Shown here piece after piece: positions 61,700 through 62,230 of a stretch of DNA of 62,230 bases. The notes under the pieces are model-generated. The model was given only the letters and a program-made list of their open reading frames with translations. It searched no databases and had not been told where the DNA came from. Both the position numbers and the translations under genes were made by a program. Source of the DNA: CAZVWW01 sp964631265 (GTDB lineage: Bacteria; Thermotogota; Thermotogae; MWEM01); assembly GCA_964631265.1 (NCBI GenBank), contig CAZVWW010000003.1, positions 1 to 62,230 of the forward strand, in the 5' to 3' direction. Position 1 is the stretch's first letter; each line of letters opens with the position of its first letter.

Positions 61700-61777
61700 A
61701 ACACAAAGAGTATCGGAATAGAATATGTATAATAACTATATTATACTATAATAAATATTATAAGAAAGGTGATATTA

Positions 61778-62194
61778 ATGAGTGAAAAGAAAATTCAATT
61801 AAATGTTCCGGTCAGGATCGACCAGGTTGAAAAACTGGCTAAGGCTGTGGCGATTGCTATGGCAAGCAGGGAACGGAAAGAGGGCAACAAGAGAATCACA
61901 AAGGCAACATTTGTCAGATCGTTAATCGATGTGATAGACTTTGATGAAGCAGATTTAACGGATATTTCAGATGAAGACGATCTCCAATCGCACTTGAGGG
62001 ATTACATCGGCAAGGAACAACAGCGTACAAAGATTGATATCGATCTCATCACTGACATCTATAAAAAGTTTGCCGATGATGATCAGAAAAAATGGATAGC
62101 GGGTGATTTTATCAACACACTTTTTGAGCACAATCTGATTGAAGCCAGCTCTTCAGAGGATTTATGGGCTAAAATACTGGAAAAAATCGAATGA
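61778..62194 (+). CDS. Small protein with ribbon-helix-helix-like N-terminus
   Basis: About 138 residues. The N-terminus begins with a predicted strand (KIQLNVPVRI), followed by two helices with RITKATFVRSLIDVI, a pattern resembling ribbon-helix-helix DNA-binding proteins. The C-terminal two thirds are acidic and helical with no known domain. ATG 61778 follows AAAGGTGA; the longer GTG frame is unlikely. It has its own promoter and is followed by a hairpin overlapping its stop. It could be an autoregulatory DNA-binding protein, but the family assignment is tentative. Confidence 0.6.
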   Translation: MSEKKIQLNVPVRIDQVEKLAKAVAIAMASRERKEGNKRITKATFVRSLIDVIDFDEADLTDISDEDDLQSHLRDYIGKEQQRTKIDIDLITDIYKKFADDDQKKWIAGDFINTLFEHNLIEASSSEDLWAKILEKIE

Positions 62195-62224
62195 CGCAAC
62201 AAAATATTACATTTTGTTGCGTCA
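62192..62224. terminator. 14-bp hairpin overlapping the last stop codon
   Basis: TGACGCAACAAAAT and its exact complement, with a 5-nt loop; the TGA of the last gene is the first base triplet of the stem. The window ends too soon to see a T-run on the plus strand, though the minus strand has TTTT after it. Confidence 0.6.
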
Positions 62225-62230
62225 AAAACG

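Noticed and set aside
1..62230. tRNA, rRNA, prophage, integrase or CRISPR
   Set aside because: Scanned by eye on both strands; no cloverleaf, rRNA signature, phage gene or repeat-spacer array was recognised.

Overview
The window (about 62 kb, moderate GC, both strands densely coded) comes from a motile, chemotactic, fermentative and probably anaerobic bacterium. The evidence is a complete Rnf operon (ion-translocating ferredoxin:NAD oxidoreductase), a B12/PLP D-ornithine 4,5-aminomutase, a urocanase, a sodium/glutamate symporter, two chemoreceptors and several secreted or lipid-anchored proteins. LCP proteins, a CsaB-like pyruvyltransferase and an HflKC operon point to an elaborate envelope. 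I cannot place the phylum: there is no rRNA, and the gene set fits several anaerobic lineages outside the Proteobacteria. I see no prophage, integrase, transposase gene, CRISPR array or tRNA.

Layout. 1-3.5 kb: a GAF protein cut by the left edge, then a two-gene serine/glyoxylate module (class V aminotransferase and serA). 3.5-10 kb: phosphoglucomutase, 2H phosphoesterase, an unknown lipoprotein, GltS and a PlsC-like acyltransferase. 10-14 kb: urocanase and a GH13 alpha-glucosidase. 14-20.4 kb: an ABC importer whose gene set matches the glycerol system GlpSTPQV, including its DUF2160 membrane protein. A chemoreceptor gene follows. 22.7-29 kb: PepC peptidase, then a TPP riboswitch driving thiB-thiP, again followed by a chemoreceptor. 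29-31.4 kb: an SsuABC/ThiXYZ-type importer. 31.7-34.3 kb: secreted pullulanase. 34.4-34.6 kb: an unlisted 39-codon gene with its own RBS and terminator. 34.9-40.5 kb: csaB and rnfCDGEAB, with a very short RnfB. 40.6-45.7 kb: a secreted DUF3298-like protein, an aldo/keto reductase and a fur-znuACB zinc operon. 45.7-57.7 kb: a long co-directional run of glucan phosphorylase, mtnA, tatD, hflK, hflC, yigZ, a large unknown membrane sensor, an MA-type peptidase and two LCP-like proteins. 57.7-60.8 kb: oraS-oraE with an adenosine-specific-kinase-family gene. The right end carries a GNAT gene and a small putative DNA-binding protein.

Working together, secreted pullulanase, cytoplasmic GH13 glucosidase, glucan phosphorylase and phosphoglucomutase form a starch/maltodextrin route to glucose-6-phosphate. 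Ornithine and histidine breakdown enzymes, GltS and PepC point to amino-acid fermentation, with Rnf exchanging ferredoxin and NADH electrons for an ion gradient.

The most unusual items are two families of intergenic palindromes (three 62-nt copies; two twin-hairpin copies with a compensatory base change), the 39-codon gene, a probable AUA start codon on yigZ, an RnfB without ferredoxin domains, a transporter-plus-chemoreceptor arrangement seen twice, and an envelope operon built around an unrecognised sensor.
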